From Paenibacillus_E sp040812395 (lineage in GTDB: Bacteria; Bacillota; Bacilli; Paenibacillales; NBRC-103111), in assembly GCF_040812395.1 (NCBI RefSeq), contig NZ_JBFNXH010000020.1:1-64000 (forward strand): a stretch of DNA of 64,000 bases, given 5' to 3'. The translations under genes were made by a program, and so were the position numbers. How positions within the stretch are numbered: position 1 is the stretch's first letter; each line of letters begins with the position of its first letter. This document shows positions 46,142-55,174 of this stretch, in pieces. A model generated the notes under the pieces. The model did no database searches. It was not told the DNA's origin and was given only the letters and a program-made list of their open reading frames with translations.

Positions 46142-46504
46142 GGGGGTGTTTTTGGATTCGACGGGGATAGTTCGAGCGCGGGTTGCGGGTAGTGGGGACG
46201 CGTCCACTATAACAACGCTAAAGCCTATTAAATGGCAAAACACAAAACAACTACGCTTTAGCAGCTTAATAACCTGTTAGCGTGCTCCTCCTCAGCATCG
46301 CCCATGTGACTGGGATAGGGGCTCAACTATAGTGGGATACGACGTTTGGTCTCCGCCTGGGGTCGAACGTAGGAAGACAATCAGGCTGACCCAACGCATA
46401 GCCGGTTACGGGGCGATGCTCGGGTGACATCAAAACTGTGACTACACCCGTAGATGCCTGTGTGGCGATATTTTCGGACAGGGGTTCGACTCCCCTCACC
46501 TCCA
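46142..46504 (+). ncRNA. ssrA: tmRNA
   Basis: The 5' end GGGGGTG pairs with CACCTCC at 46497-46503 to form the acceptor stem, with the conserved GGATTCGACGGGGATAG after it and a T-arm GGGGTTCGACTCCCC at the 3' end. The tag reading frame runs 46234-46269 and encodes GKTQNNYALAA followed by two TAA stops; with the charged Ala the tag is AGKTQNNYALAA. Its 3' end is the attachment site of the island that follows; the native terminator now lies at 63479. Confidence 0.95.
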
Positions 46505-46505
46505 T
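46478..46505 (+). repeat. Left attachment repeat (3' end of ssrA)
   Basis: A 28-bp sequence covering the T-arm and acceptor 3' strand of tmRNA. It is repeated exactly at 63447-63474, flanking the island as direct repeats. Confidence 0.9.
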
Positions 46506-46537
46506 ATGCTAAAGAGGGTGTCCCATAAGTCATTAAT

Positions 46538-46630
46538 GTAAAATCAGTCATAATTCTGCCGCATTGGTAAGGATATGCATGATTGAAGGTCCGGCGAAAA
46601 TATGCATGATTGTAAACGAAAAGGATTGCC
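46538..46630 (+). repeat. ~90-bp repeat unit, left copy
   Basis: Starts GTAAAATCAGTCATAATT and includes two ATGCATGATTG motifs 26-27 bases apart. A diverged copy with the same internal order lies at 63506-63599, just beyond the right attachment repeat. Function unknown. Confidence 0.8.
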
Positions 46631-46647
46631 CCGCGGCAATCTTTTTT
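46624..46647 (+). terminator. Terminator downstream of ssrA inside the island
   Basis: Stem GATTGCC / GGCAATC with CCGC loop and six T. It may replace the displaced native ssrA terminator. The right-hand copy of the repeat has a degraded version. Confidence 0.8.
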
Positions 46648-46751
46648 GTTTATTGATCCAGGATTGTTAGACTTTGCAGGTGTAGAGCATATTCATTCCA
46701 AAATTTTATGTAATGTTTATTTGTAAGCTATAATTGGAGTTGACGAACTTA

Positions 46752-47093
46752 ATGCTTAAAAACTTAGGGGAGCAAATTAAACACATAAGAAAGTTGCATA
46801 ATTTTACTCAAATTCAGTTTGCGAAAATGTTGAATATTTCGCAGGGAAACTTAAGTGAGATAGAATCAGGTAAACTAAATCCCTCACTTGAAACGATTAT
46901 TATATTGTGTAAAAATTATTATCTAGATTTTAATGGATTTATTAATGATCAGGTAAATGAAGTATCCTCGTTTATATTAGATAATGATGAATCAAAACTT
47001 ATCTATGGTTTTCGCCAGCTACAAACAGAAACAAAAGAAGAATTAATCAATTTTTTGGAAATGAAGTTAAAGAGATATTCAAAAAATGGTTAG
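46752..47093 (+). CDS. XRE-family transcriptional regulator
   Basis: A 113-residue protein. N-terminal Cro/CI-type helix-turn-helix: LGEQIKHIRKLHNFTQIQFAKMLNISQGNLSEIESGKLNPSLETIIILC. The C-terminal part is a short acidic/coiled region. The ATG at 46752 follows TTGGAG; a TTG at 46734 is possible. First gene of the island, A+T-rich. It may control the pair that follows or the element itself. Confidence 0.85.
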   Translation: MLKNLGEQIKHIRKLHNFTQIQFAKMLNISQGNLSEIESGKLNPSLETIIILCKNYYLDFNGFINDQVNEVSSFILDNDESKLIYGFRQLQTETKEELINFLEMKLKRYSKNG

Positions 47094-47172
47094 TGAAGAG
47101 TATTGTTTAATTAGTCCCATATAGTAAAATAGAACTATTATAGGAACCCATTTATTAAAGTGGAGATAAAAT

Positions 47173-47634
47173 ATGGCTGATAATAAAATAATTACTAAAC
47201 AAATACCAGACTTTTCATCTAATGGACTTCTTCCTCCTGGAATTCACGTCACAACATGGGAAGATTTTAAGGATAAATATGGTATTAATCATACAAGAAG
47301 AACTCAATTAAATGGACTAGAAAGAGCAATAAAGTGTTTTAAAGATGCAGGGTGTACAAAAATTTATGTTGATGGCAGTTTTGTGACTAATAAGAAAATA
47401 CCGGGAGACTTTGATGCTCTTTATGATTTAGATGAGGTCAATGAGGATGCAATCGATGAAAGGTTATTGGATGCATCTATTCAGGGAAGAGCTATTCAGA
47501 AGAAATATTTTGAGGGTGAGTTTTTCCCGGCATCTGTGAAGGCTGCACCTAACGGAACTGTTTATCTTGATTTTTTCCAGACCGATAAAAAAACCAAGTG
47601 TCAGAAAGGGATAATACAAATAGAATTGAGGTGA
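47173..47634 (+). CDS. DUF6932-type nucleotidyltransferase-like protein
   Basis: A 153-residue protein. It resembles DUF6932 proteins (N-terminal FSSNGLLPPGIHVTTWEDF). Residues 66-81, VDGSFVTNKKIPGDFD, look like a minimal nucleotidyltransferase site (GSF followed by paired Asp79/Asp81), and a later Asp lies in VYLDFF. TGGAGATAAAAT precedes the ATG. Its stop lies inside the ribosome site of the next gene (five-base spacing), so the two are co-translated. The function is inferred: possibly the toxin or modifier half of a toxin-antitoxin or defence pair. Confidence 0.7.
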   Translation: MADNKIITKQIPDFSSNGLLPPGIHVTTWEDFKDKYGINHTRRTQLNGLERAIKCFKDAGCTKIYVDGSFVTNKKIPGDFDALYDLDEVNEDAIDERLLDASIQGRAIQKKYFEGEFFPASVKAAPNGTVYLDFFQTDKKTKCQKGIIQIELR

Positions 47635-47639
47635 GAAAA

Positions 47640-49046
47640 ATGATAAAAAATGACTTCGAGTTAGAAATAACAAACGAGCAATTGGAACAATTTAAATTAA
47701 CGCTCTTAAATCTAGAAAATGATGATACTATACGCCAACTTTCAACTAAAAAACAGGCAATATACCGAACTGCAGTTGAGGGTGAAATTGAAAACTTACA
47801 AATGCAAATCCAACAGTATATTTTGCTGAAAAGTGGAGAAGTTTCAGCGTTAAATGCTAATCAAGCAACAGATCTTCCAAAGCTTTTAATTAATTATAGA
47901 ATTGCAAAAGGCATAACAGAAAATGAAATGGCGAGTTTATTAGGGGTAAGTGAATCAGAATTAATGGAGCATGAAGAAAATTTATTTTCGGATACTGATC
48001 CAAGACTAATTGCGAGTATGGTTGGGATCTTGAAAATAGAAGTTCCAGAATCGTTAATCCAATTTTTATCAAATAAATATGCACGAATTGTAACTAATTT
48101 AAAAAAGAATATTAAATCATTATATGTGAGTTTACTGCCTCAAGAGTTAAAGGAAAATTATAATTTGACTGATGGGTATCTTAAATTATATACGGTGATA
48201 AAAAGAGTGTTTGGAGATCAATCGGATACTATTTTATTTGGTGGGATAATGAATTCTAACCAATTAGTTTCCGTTCGATACAAAGTTCCTAAAGGAGCTA
48301 AAACTGAGCTCGTTTACACGTACACGTCGTATGCTTCTCATATCGCTAGAATTGTTTCAAATACAATTGAGGCTCCTCAATTATTATTAACAACGGATCC
48401 AGTACAATTTAAAAAAGACATCCTAACTAAATATGGGGAATTCAACCTTGAATCCTGCGTAAACCATATTTGGGACCTGGGAATTCCCATAATTCCTTTA
48501 AAAATAAAAGGTGGTTTTCATGGCGCTTGCTGGAGATTTAGCGGAAATAATGTAATTGTGCTTAAGCAACAAATTAACTCTAGTGCAAAATGGTTGTTTG
48601 ATTTACTTCACGAGTATTGGCATGCAACACAAGAACCAGACTCATTAGAAAGAGACGTTGTGGATATTTCAGAAACATTATTACGAACTAACGATGAGCA
48701 AGAAGAGTTGGATGCTAATAAATTTGCAATCGATGTCATTTTTGATGGGAAGAGTCAAGAACTTCTTGATCAATGCTATTCAATCGCAGGTAAATCAATA
48801 GCTAATTTAAAGAATTCCGTTATTAGAGTAGCGGCACTTAATAAAATTGATCTTAGTTCATTAGCTAATCTTGTAGCATATGATGCTTCTACAAAAGGTG
48901 GAAACTGGTGGGGGACAGCCCAGAATCTTCAAAATCCGGATGACACATTTTCTGTTGTAAGAAATATCCTTGAAGATAAATTATTGTTAGGTAACATTAA
49001 TGAACCGCTTGATCGGGAATTTATAGTGAACGCACTGTTTGAATAG
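47640..49046 (+). CDS. HTH-domain ImmA/IrrE-like zinc metallopeptidase
   Basis: About 468 residues. An XRE-like helix-turn-helix spans about 79-115 (LPKLLINYRIAKGITENEMASLLGVSESELMEHEEN). The C-terminal half has the zinc motif HEYWH at 324-328, a downstream EELDANKFAIDVIF that supplies the third ligand, and a region usual for ImmA/IrrE peptidases. AGGTGAGAAAA precedes the ATG at 47640. A clear terminator follows at 49102. Coupled to the DUF6932 gene, suggesting one functional unit. Confidence 0.78.
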   Translation: MIKNDFELEITNEQLEQFKLTLLNLENDDTIRQLSTKKQAIYRTAVEGEIENLQMQIQQYILLKSGEVSALNANQATDLPKLLINYRIAKGITENEMASLLGVSESELMEHEENLFSDTDPRLIASMVGILKIEVPESLIQFLSNKYARIVTNLKKNIKSLYVSLLPQELKENYNLTDGYLKLYTVIKRVFGDQSDTILFGGIMNSNQLVSVRYKVPKGAKTELVYTYTSYASHIARIVSNTIEAPQLLLTTDPVQFKKDILTKYGEFNLESCVNHIWDLGIPIIPLKIKGGFHGACWRFSGNNVIVLKQQINSSAKWLFDLLHEYWHATQEPDSLERDVVDISETLLRTNDEQEELDANKFAIDVIFDGKSQELLDQCYSIAGKSIANLKNSVIRVAALNKIDLSSLANLVAYDASTKGGNWWGTAQNLQNPDDTFSVVRNILEDKLLLGNINEPLDREFIVNALFE

Positions 49047-49101
49047 ATAGTTAGAAAAACCACTTAAATTCAATTTGTTTGTAACAGATTAATCTAAAAA
49101 A

Positions 49102-49140
49102 AGATGAAGCTACTCCATAATAGAGTGGCTTCATCTTTTT
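49102..49140 (+). terminator. Terminator after the metallopeptidase gene
   Basis: Fourteen-base stem AGATGAAGCTACTC / GAGTGGCTTCATCT (one wobble) followed by T5. Confidence 0.9.
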
Positions 49141-49470
49141 TGCTCTAGAAGCACTGTTATTGTTTTACTGCTCGTAGTTACCGCATTCACGGGGCAGCAA
49201 GAGCCTCCCCATGGGAATTTAAAAGCAATTCTTGATGATGGCCCGCCGGTACCATGGTTTTCGTATATAAGTGGTCACGATGTGAGAAAAGGAGGAGACT
49301 TGCAAATTCTCCCGAATGCGGTAAGTGTATGTCTTGCAGTCGTTGGGGTAATTGTACTAATAGGTGGTTTATTCTGGGCGTGGAGAAAACAGAAGCCAAT
49401 CTGTTCGTTTGCAGCTGCTTTGTTCTTCGTGATGTGTGGGTATTTAGCCTTGATGTTTTCGATATCCTAA
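49108..49470 (+). pseudogene. 5'-truncated small membrane protein gene
   Basis: The frame is open from 49108 and encodes a hydrophobic stretch (STVIVLLLVVTAFTG), a hydrophilic part (PPHGNLKAILDDGPPVPWFSY) and two further membrane segments (VSVCLAVVGVIVLIGGLFW and AAALFFVMCGYLALMF). No ATG lies at a sensible place; the reading starts inside the preceding terminator. GTG 49282 would encode only the C-terminal 62 residues. It is probably a gene fragment. Family not recognised. Confidence 0.5.
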
Positions 49471-49542
49471 AATAGGAGCCAAGTACAATGTTATTAATGT
49501 CCAAAGAAAATAAAGTATTAGACCGAAAAATAAAATATTAGA

Positions 49543-49895
49543 CTAGCAGCCGTTGATTAAAGGGCAGAAGAGTTCAATAAGAAAGCTCTCATCGGCAAAT
49601 GGGGATATCCATTTTTTGTTTAAATCCGGATTTACAAGGACCTCTTTATAATTAACGATTTTGTAATCAATCATCCTTTGTGTCTCCAGTAATCTGTCAA
49701 TCTCTTTTTGAATTCTATTCTTGTGTTCGATTAGAGTGGAGACTCTCTGAGGGAGTGAGGCTTCACCCATTTCGTAAAGCTTACGGAAAAGCTTTATTTC
49801 TTCCAGTGTCATTCCGGTTGCTTTGAGTCTCGTTAAAAAAACCATGCCTTTCAATTGATGTTTACTGTACGTTCTGTGTCCGCTTGTTTTGCAGT
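49543..49895 (-). pseudogene. MerR-family regulator, N-terminus lost
   Basis: The minus-strand frame reads TSGHRTYSKHQLKGMVFLTRLKATGMTLEEIKLFRKL and continues through a coiled-coil typical of MerR effector regions. The first ~35 residues (start and first helix-turn-helix helices) are missing upstream of about 49895, where the IS110 remnant begins. It was probably interrupted by that insertion. Confidence 0.75.
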
Positions 49896-49899
49896 CGGC

Positions 49900-50830
49900 T
49901 TAAGGAGGTAAGCCAATTTTTTCGTAGGGCATGAAACGTGCAGAGAAGTTGGTTCAAGTCGATCGCAGTTCGATCGGCATGAAAGAGGGATTAACAGCCA
50001 CCAAAATAGAGTTAAAGACTTTGCTAGAGTAATACGAGCTGTTTGCCCGTCAGATCGAAGAGATGATGGCTCAAGTGGAACAACTTTTGCAGCAAATCCC
50101 TGGAACGGAAGAAATGTTAACCGTTCCTGTAATTGGCATCGTTACACTGGCGGGATTTCTTGCTGAGGTAGGTGATCTGCAGGGATACGACCATGGTCAG
50201 CAAATCATAAGGCTTGCAGGCTTTAATCTCAAAGGAACAGCTCCGGCAAGAAGAAAGGCAAGTCGACGATCACCAAACGCGGACGCTCCCGGCTTCGAGC
50301 GCTGCTCTTCCGTGCAGTGCTGCCGATGGTGGCTAAGAACGCTGAGTTTAAAGCGTTGCACCACTATTACACAAAACGCAATCAGAATCCGCTCAAAAAG
50401 AAACAATCCATCGTAGCACTGTGTGGAAAACTTATTCGGGTACTCCATACGTTAGGCACAAAGCGTATTCGTTATAACGCAACTGATGTTTTAGGGCCGA
50501 AACGCCAGTCCCAGCTTCAGATGGCTGCATAATACAAACTTCAAGCTATTTCTTTAACCGAAGGCTTAGGCTTTAACAACGACAACAGAAGCACGGAGCA
50601 GCCGCAGATTTTAATCCATAAGGGCAACGACCTAGTAAAGGAGCAAGAAGCGGCGTCCACCCCTTGAAAGGTAGAACGAAGGAATGTGAGGGGCTTAGAC
50701 CCAGTGTGACATGGGAGGGTAAACCGCCAGGGGGAATGGTGTGGATATCCAAGGTGCGATCATAAGGAAGTATCCACATATTGGAAATAGGTTCCAACCT
50801 CTATTCCCGCCGCCGGCTTCTTCTGGAAAA
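49900..50830 (+). mobile_element. Degenerate IS110-family element
   Basis: The C-terminal transposase_20 part of an IS110-type transposase is readable in pieces: RAEKLVQVDRSSIGMKEGLTATKIELK, then an in-frame TAA near 50029, IPGTEEMLTVPVIGIVTLAGFLAEVGDL and IIRLAGFNL, then a frameshift near 50240, then SSGKKKGKSTITKRGRS through to LQMAA at 50532. The N-terminal DEDD catalytic domain is absent. The ~300 bases after 50532 have no long frame and may be the structured non-coding end. Confidence 0.8.
50533..50830 (+). ncRNA. Possible IS110 3' non-coding end (bridge/seek RNA region)
   Basis: About 300 bases with G/A-rich structured character, directly after the transposase stop. In the IS1111 subgroup of IS110 the guide (bridge/seek) RNA is encoded downstream of the transposase. 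The assignment rests only on position and lack of coding potential, and the element is broken. Confidence 0.35.
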
Positions 50831-51060
50831 TATGTCATTTCAACAAGATATCTCCATCTCTTAAGAAAGTCGAAGTTGAAAACATAAGAAAACAGGAGTG
50901 AATGAAAGAAAACATTAATTTATAGTGGGAGTAGCGAAATGAATAAATAGACAAAGAATACATAAAAGTCGTGAGTGGAAAAGTAACGGATTGAAACCAT
51001 CATTTATTAAATAAGTCTACCTTGGTATCTAGCGTACACAATTTGCTTCAGAAGTTCGTT
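50831..51060. other. Non-coding A+T-rich stretch between IS remnants
   Basis: No gene, repeat or clear hairpin recognised. Confidence 0.5.
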
Positions 51061-51159
51061 ATTAAAGATGGGATTTGATAATAAAAGAGCCGAAAGAACA
51101 AAAGGGGGATAGATAGGAATTCATGCGAGGGGCCGCAGTCACAAGGTTGAAGAGGTGTC

Positions 51160-52035
51160 GTATAACAGATTTAAATAATTCGTACACATCCGCCTTCGGA
51201 ACATCATTGTCAGCAGCTTTTGCCAACGGATTATCGTTGTTGAAACTTATATGGTAGGCGATAATTTCTGTGTTAAACAAATCTTTAATGGTGGATAGGT
51301 ATATTCTTTGCTCCAATACGCGGTATTGTGTAATACCAGTCACCCATTTCTGGTTTGGCTTTTTAGCCGTAAAAGTCACGGTTTAATAGGTTGTCTGCAA
51401 CGTGTCCATCGGAAACGGCGACTTGATGAGTAGTAGGATAGAATCTTTTATGTCTAATGTTGGCTCTGAGGCCATTTTCTTTCATGAGTCGATATACTCG
51501 CTTATTGTTAACAAGTTCACATTATAGACGTTCTAGTTCCATTTAAATCCTACGATACCCGTGTATCCCCTTACCTAAATCATAGATAGCTTGTATTCGC
51601 TCATTGGTTATTCGATCACGGTCAAGTTGAGATGCATGTAAATACAAATAATGGCAGCTCTAGATACTTGCATACCTCGCAAATTCTATGCACTGTATAA
51701 CCAGGTGCCATCTGTTCTACGACCTTAACCTGCTTCTATTTGTACCTTCTGTGTCAAGATTTCTAAGCACTTTTTTAGTATCTCATTCTCCCGAGTAAGC
51801 TTTTGATGATGCCTGTCTTCGTCCATGTACACTTCACGTCGTTCGTCTTCCTCTATTATCCATAAGCCCGTACTTACCAAATTGCTTATACTTACGCATC
51901 CAGATCTTAACACGGTCATGATCTTCAATCCCATGTTCTTCAGAAATCTGGCGTTTTGTCATTCCTTCTAACTTCATTCTCATCTCAGTATTATAGATAT
52001 CAGTTATACACCAGCGATTTGTAACGATTTGACTG
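51160..52035 (-). mobile_element. Degenerate IS3-family element (minus strand)
   Basis: OrfA-like pieces lie at about 52030-51730: MTKRQISEEHGIEDHDRVKIWMRKY, then after a frameshift DRHHQKLTRENEILKKCLEILTQK. OrfB pieces follow: NNKRVYRLMKENGLRANIRHKR and HQVAVSDGHVADNLLNRDF, then (after another frameshift) TAKKPNQKWVTGITQYRVLEQRIYLSTIKDLFNTEIIAYHISFNNDNPL. The sequence loses homology near 51200. Several frameshifts and a 3' deletion make it inactive. Confidence 0.8.
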
Positions 52036-52633
52036 GAAATTAAGTGTATTCGACATACTTCGATAGAATTGGCTATTTTAAATATTCTTTTTATTTAGTA
52101 GTATTGTAAATAGTAGATCTTTAAAGGAAATGATTGGATAATTAGCTAACGATGATATACTTCTTATTCGCTACGGACAAAAAGGAAAAATTCTCTTGTA
52201 CCATAATGTATAAGTATAATTAAAGGTAGACGCATAATTCCTCAATACCCATTACATTACCGTCTGCTCTTTTGGCAAGGGGAAGAAGATTTTGCAGGAG
52301 TCAAGAATTTATTTAGGAATCATTTATTGGGGGAAGAATCAGTAGCAAATTGAGGTACAACCTTAAGTATTATTGAAATATACATAAATTACCAAAAAAG
52401 TATTGTGTTAATATGAAAAAAATGGTAATGTTTATATTGAGCTAGTAAATGAAAAATAAAAAACACTACTAATGTATGCTTTGCGGGCGCAATTAGTAGT
52501 GTTATGGGCCGAATTTTCCGAAAATAGGTTTATTTCAGTATATCGGTTTATTTGATTTTACATTTTTTATCTCGCTTTGTCAATATATATTTAATAATAA
52601 AGAGTGGTTACCGAACTATATGGGGTGTATAAA
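52036..52633. other. ~600-bp A+T-rich region upstream of the RiPP cluster
   Basis: No complete gene. An open frame at 52234-52350 ends FWQGEEDFAGVKNLFRNHLLGEESVAN and looks like the C-terminal scrap of an unidentified protein. A perfect hairpin lies at 52462-52503. A TTGTCA box at about 52575 with an A+T-rich stretch behind it may be the cluster promoter, but the -10 box is weak. Confidence 0.5.
52462..52503. terminator. Perfect inverted repeat upstream of the RiPP operon
   Basis: Twelve-base arms AACACTACTAAT / ATTAGTAGTGTT with an 18-base loop. On the minus strand it is followed by a T-rich tract, so it could terminate transcripts there. On the plus strand it has no T-run and may instead be an operator or leader hairpin. 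Confidence 0.6.
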
Positions 52634-52897
52634 ATGAAGGTTTATTTAAACAAAGATGTCATTGTGCATGAAGAGGACGAAGAAATTATCTTGGTGAATA
52701 TGGCTAGGAATAAGTTCTATTCATTAGATAAAATGGGGACGGTCATCTGGAAGTTGATCGTGGAGAGTAATGAAATTTCAAAAGTAATTGATAAAATTTC
52801 TAATGAGTTTGAAGTAGATAGACATATAATTGAAACTGATTTGGATGAATTGCTTAATGATCTAATGAAAGCTGAGGTAATTACAACAAGTGTATAA
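52634..52897 (+). CDS. PqqD-like RiPP recognition element protein (lasso B1 type)
   Basis: An 87-residue stand-alone PqqD fold. Its features MARNKFYSLDKMGTVIWKLI and ISNEFEVDRHIIETDLDELLNDL match family patterns. Such proteins bind the leader of the precursor peptide and present it to the peptidase. The ATG at 52634 follows TGGGGTG; a longer frame from 52604 lacks a ribosome site. Its stop overlaps the start of the B2 peptidase. Confidence 0.85.
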   Translation: MKVYLNKDVIVHEEDEEIILVNMARNKFYSLDKMGTVIWKLIVESNEISKVIDKISNEFEVDRHIIETDLDELLNDLMKAEVITTSV

Positions 52898-53333
52898 ATT
52901 TAATATGATCATGAAGTTTTTTAAAATATATATAATGATGATTATTTTCGATTTTGAGTTATCACGCGATGGATTTAACAAAGTTTTTAAGAAATATTCT
53001 AAAAAGTATACTTTAAAGGCAATAGAGAGAAACCCAGAAGCAATATCTAATACAGCAAAGGAAATATTTGAACTATTTAATTTGATCGATATTGTTTGTG
53101 CTTGGTATCCCAGAAAAGCAGATTGCATACAGAAATCTTTTCTAGGGTTTAAGATACTCAGGAAGAAATACTCACTCCCAGTAGAAATAGTGATTGGAAT
53201 TAGAAAGTTCCCGTTTGAAGCGCATGCATGGCTTCAAATTAATGAAAAAAATGTATTTTGTGACGATGAAAATACAAAAAAATACAATATTATTCTGCGC
53301 ACAAGTGTTATAAGAGAGGGTGGTTATTATTAA
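52890..53333 (+). CDS. Lasso-type B2 leader peptidase (transglutaminase-like)
   Basis: A 147-residue transglut_core3 cysteine protease. The catalytic triad is visible: Cys79 in RKADCIQKSFLGFKIL, His112 in FEAHAWLQ, Asp125 or Asp126 in VFCDDEN. It should cut the leader from the precursor, with the PqqD-like protein as partner. It starts at GTG 52890 overlapping the upstream stop (ATGs at 52905 and 52911 are alternatives). Its end overlaps the cyclase gene. Confidence 0.9.
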   Translation: MYKFNMIMKFFKIYIMMIIFDFELSRDGFNKVFKKYSKKYTLKAIERNPEAISNTAKEIFELFNLIDIVCAWYPRKADCIQKSFLGFKILRKKYSLPVEIVIGIRKFPFEAHAWLQINEKNVFCDDENTKKYNIILRTSVIREGGYY

Positions 53334-55131
53334 GTGGTTTACTGTTTTTTTATCAATTAAAGAACTAAGAAATAAAAATAAAAAATTTGATATTAATAAT
53401 CGAATTTTATATGAGTACGGGATTAAAACTTCCACTGCAAAAGAGAATACTCAAGACGGATTTGAATATTACATTGCTTGTAACAAAGAGATTTCAGGGA
53501 ACTCAATTGTAAATAATGAAGTTGCAATTGTTGGAGAGGTGGATATACATAACAAAAAGCAACTAATTGAAAAATTTAGATTATCAAGCGAGATATCAAT
53601 ACAAATAAGTAGTGAAGAATTAGTGGCAACGCTTTATGAAATTTTTGGATTTAAAATATTTAGTGAATTAATTGGAGAATTTTCATTTGTTCTTCAAGAT
53701 AAATCGAGTGGAACAACATTTTTAGTAAGGGATCCTTTAGGTATTAAGACATTATTTTGGATGGAAAAAAATGGGGAATATATTATTGCGAGTGATATCT
53801 TCTTAATGAAAGATTTCATTAACATGAATTTACTGAATAACGATTATTTCAAAGAATTTTATTATGGGAATGGAATTATTGATTCTGTAAATACTCCATA
53901 CCGAAATGTTAATAGAGTGCCAAGTGGTTGTATCTTACAGATTAAAGATGGGGTTCGAAGTTTATCTAAATATTGGGATTTAGCAAATGTTACTGACGTA
54001 ATTAGATATAAGAACGAAAATGAGTATATGGAAGAGTTTAGAGAAATACTAAATATTGCGGTTAAAGACAGATTAGTGAAAGGAAATAGTAACGCTATTA
54101 TGTTAAGTGGTGGATTGGATTCGACATCAATATATGCATTGTCCAAAAATACAGAAAATATAAAAAATGAGTATATTGTCTCATCGGTAAGTGCAATATT
54201 TGAAAAATTAAAAGAATGTGATGAAAGTGAATATATTCTCGAATTGTTAGATCAATATAATGATACTGGTAACTTTGTGAACTGTGATGAAGTCTCAATG
54301 TTTAATGGATTCAATAAAAATATTCCATTTTCATACGAACCGAATGTGAATTCTATTACCTATAATTTCACAAGTACCCTAGTAAAAGAATCTGTTAATA
54401 GAGGTATGGATAACATCCTTAGCGGGTATGCAGGGGACCATTTATTAACTGGATCGTTGTATGTAGCAAGGGACATGTTAAGAAAGTTTCAAGTTAGTTT
54501 ACTCTTAGAATACATGACCAAATGGTCAATTAGGATGAATAACTCTGCAATTCAAAATTTAAAGACATACGCTCTAAATCCTAAAGTTGTGAGTATGTAT
54601 ATGTTTGAGGACACCAATAAGTATTATACGGAGATGCATAATAGAATGAAAGGCATAAAGTACTACCACCAAAAAAATCTTTACTTTCAAATTTCAAGTG
54701 CAAAATCTCATTTGTATACCGACAGGGTTTTAGGAGCTATTAATGGAGCGGATATTAAGCATCCGTATTTAGATAAACGGTTAGTAGAGTTCATCTATAA
54801 AATTCCAGGAGAACTTTGTTATTCACTGGAGACTAAGAAAAATATACTCAGGAAATCAATGAGAGACCTACTTACAGAGAGAATAACAACAAGAGAAAAT
54901 AAAACAACTCATGTAGCATATTTTTATAAAAATATGCGGAACAATTGGCCACAAATATTTAGTGAGTTAAGCCAACCTCGGATTATTACAAAGATGAATC
55001 TGATAACAGAAGAAAAATGGCGAGAAGAGTTGCTTAAATGGAGGAATGGACTAGATGTAAAGGAAGGGTTTTGGACGCTATTTTCAATTGAAATGTGGTA
55101 TTCAATCTATACTAAAATTATATCGGTTTAA
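53320..55131 (+). CDS. Asparagine-synthetase-like lasso cyclase
   Basis: About 603 residues. N-terminal glutaminase-like domain without the catalytic Cys, as in lasso cyclases. The C-terminal synthetase domain has the AMP/PP-loop SGGLDS at 263-268, and GYAGDHLLTGS and KHPYLDKRLVEF are further conserved blocks. It would adenylate an Asp/Glu side chain and form the macrolactam with the core N-terminus. The start is uncertain: GTG 53320 overlaps the B2 stop but lies directly against AGAGAGG; ATT at 53326 or 53329 would be better spaced. Not a housekeeping AsnB, because of context and the missing Cys. Confidence 0.9.
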   Translation: MVIIKWFTVFLSIKELRNKNKKFDINNRILYEYGIKTSTAKENTQDGFEYYIACNKEISGNSIVNNEVAIVGEVDIHNKKQLIEKFRLSSEISIQISSEELVATLYEIFGFKIFSELIGEFSFVLQDKSSGTTFLVRDPLGIKTLFWMEKNGEYIIASDIFLMKDFINMNLLNNDYFKEFYYGNGIIDSVNTPYRNVNRVPSGCILQIKDGVRSLSKYWDLANVTDVIRYKNENEYMEEFREILNIAVKDRLVKGNSNAIMLSGGLDSTSIYALSKNTENIKNEYIVSSVSAIFEKLKECDESEYILELLDQYNDTGNFVNCDEVSMFNGFNKNIPFSYEPNVNSITYNFTSTLVKESVNRGMDNILSGYAGDHLLTGSLYVARDMLRKFQVSLLLEYMTKWSIRMNNSAIQNLKTYALNPKVVSMYMFEDTNKYYTEMHNRMKGIKYYHQKNLYFQISSAKSHLYTDRVLGAINGADIKHPYLDKRLVEFIYKIPGELCYSLETKKNILRKSMRDLLTERITTRENKTTHVAYFYKNMRNNWPQIFSELSQPRIITKMNLITEEKWREELLKWRNGLDVKEGFWTLFSIEMWYSIYTKIISV

Positions 55132-55174
55132 GATTATTACACTATTTTTGGGGAAAATAGGGAGGATTTTATCT

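Noticed and set aside
53320..55131. Reading the cyclase as housekeeping asparagine synthetase AsnB
   Set aside because: The catalytic Cys of the glutaminase domain is missing, and the gene sits between a B2 peptidase and a precursor gene.
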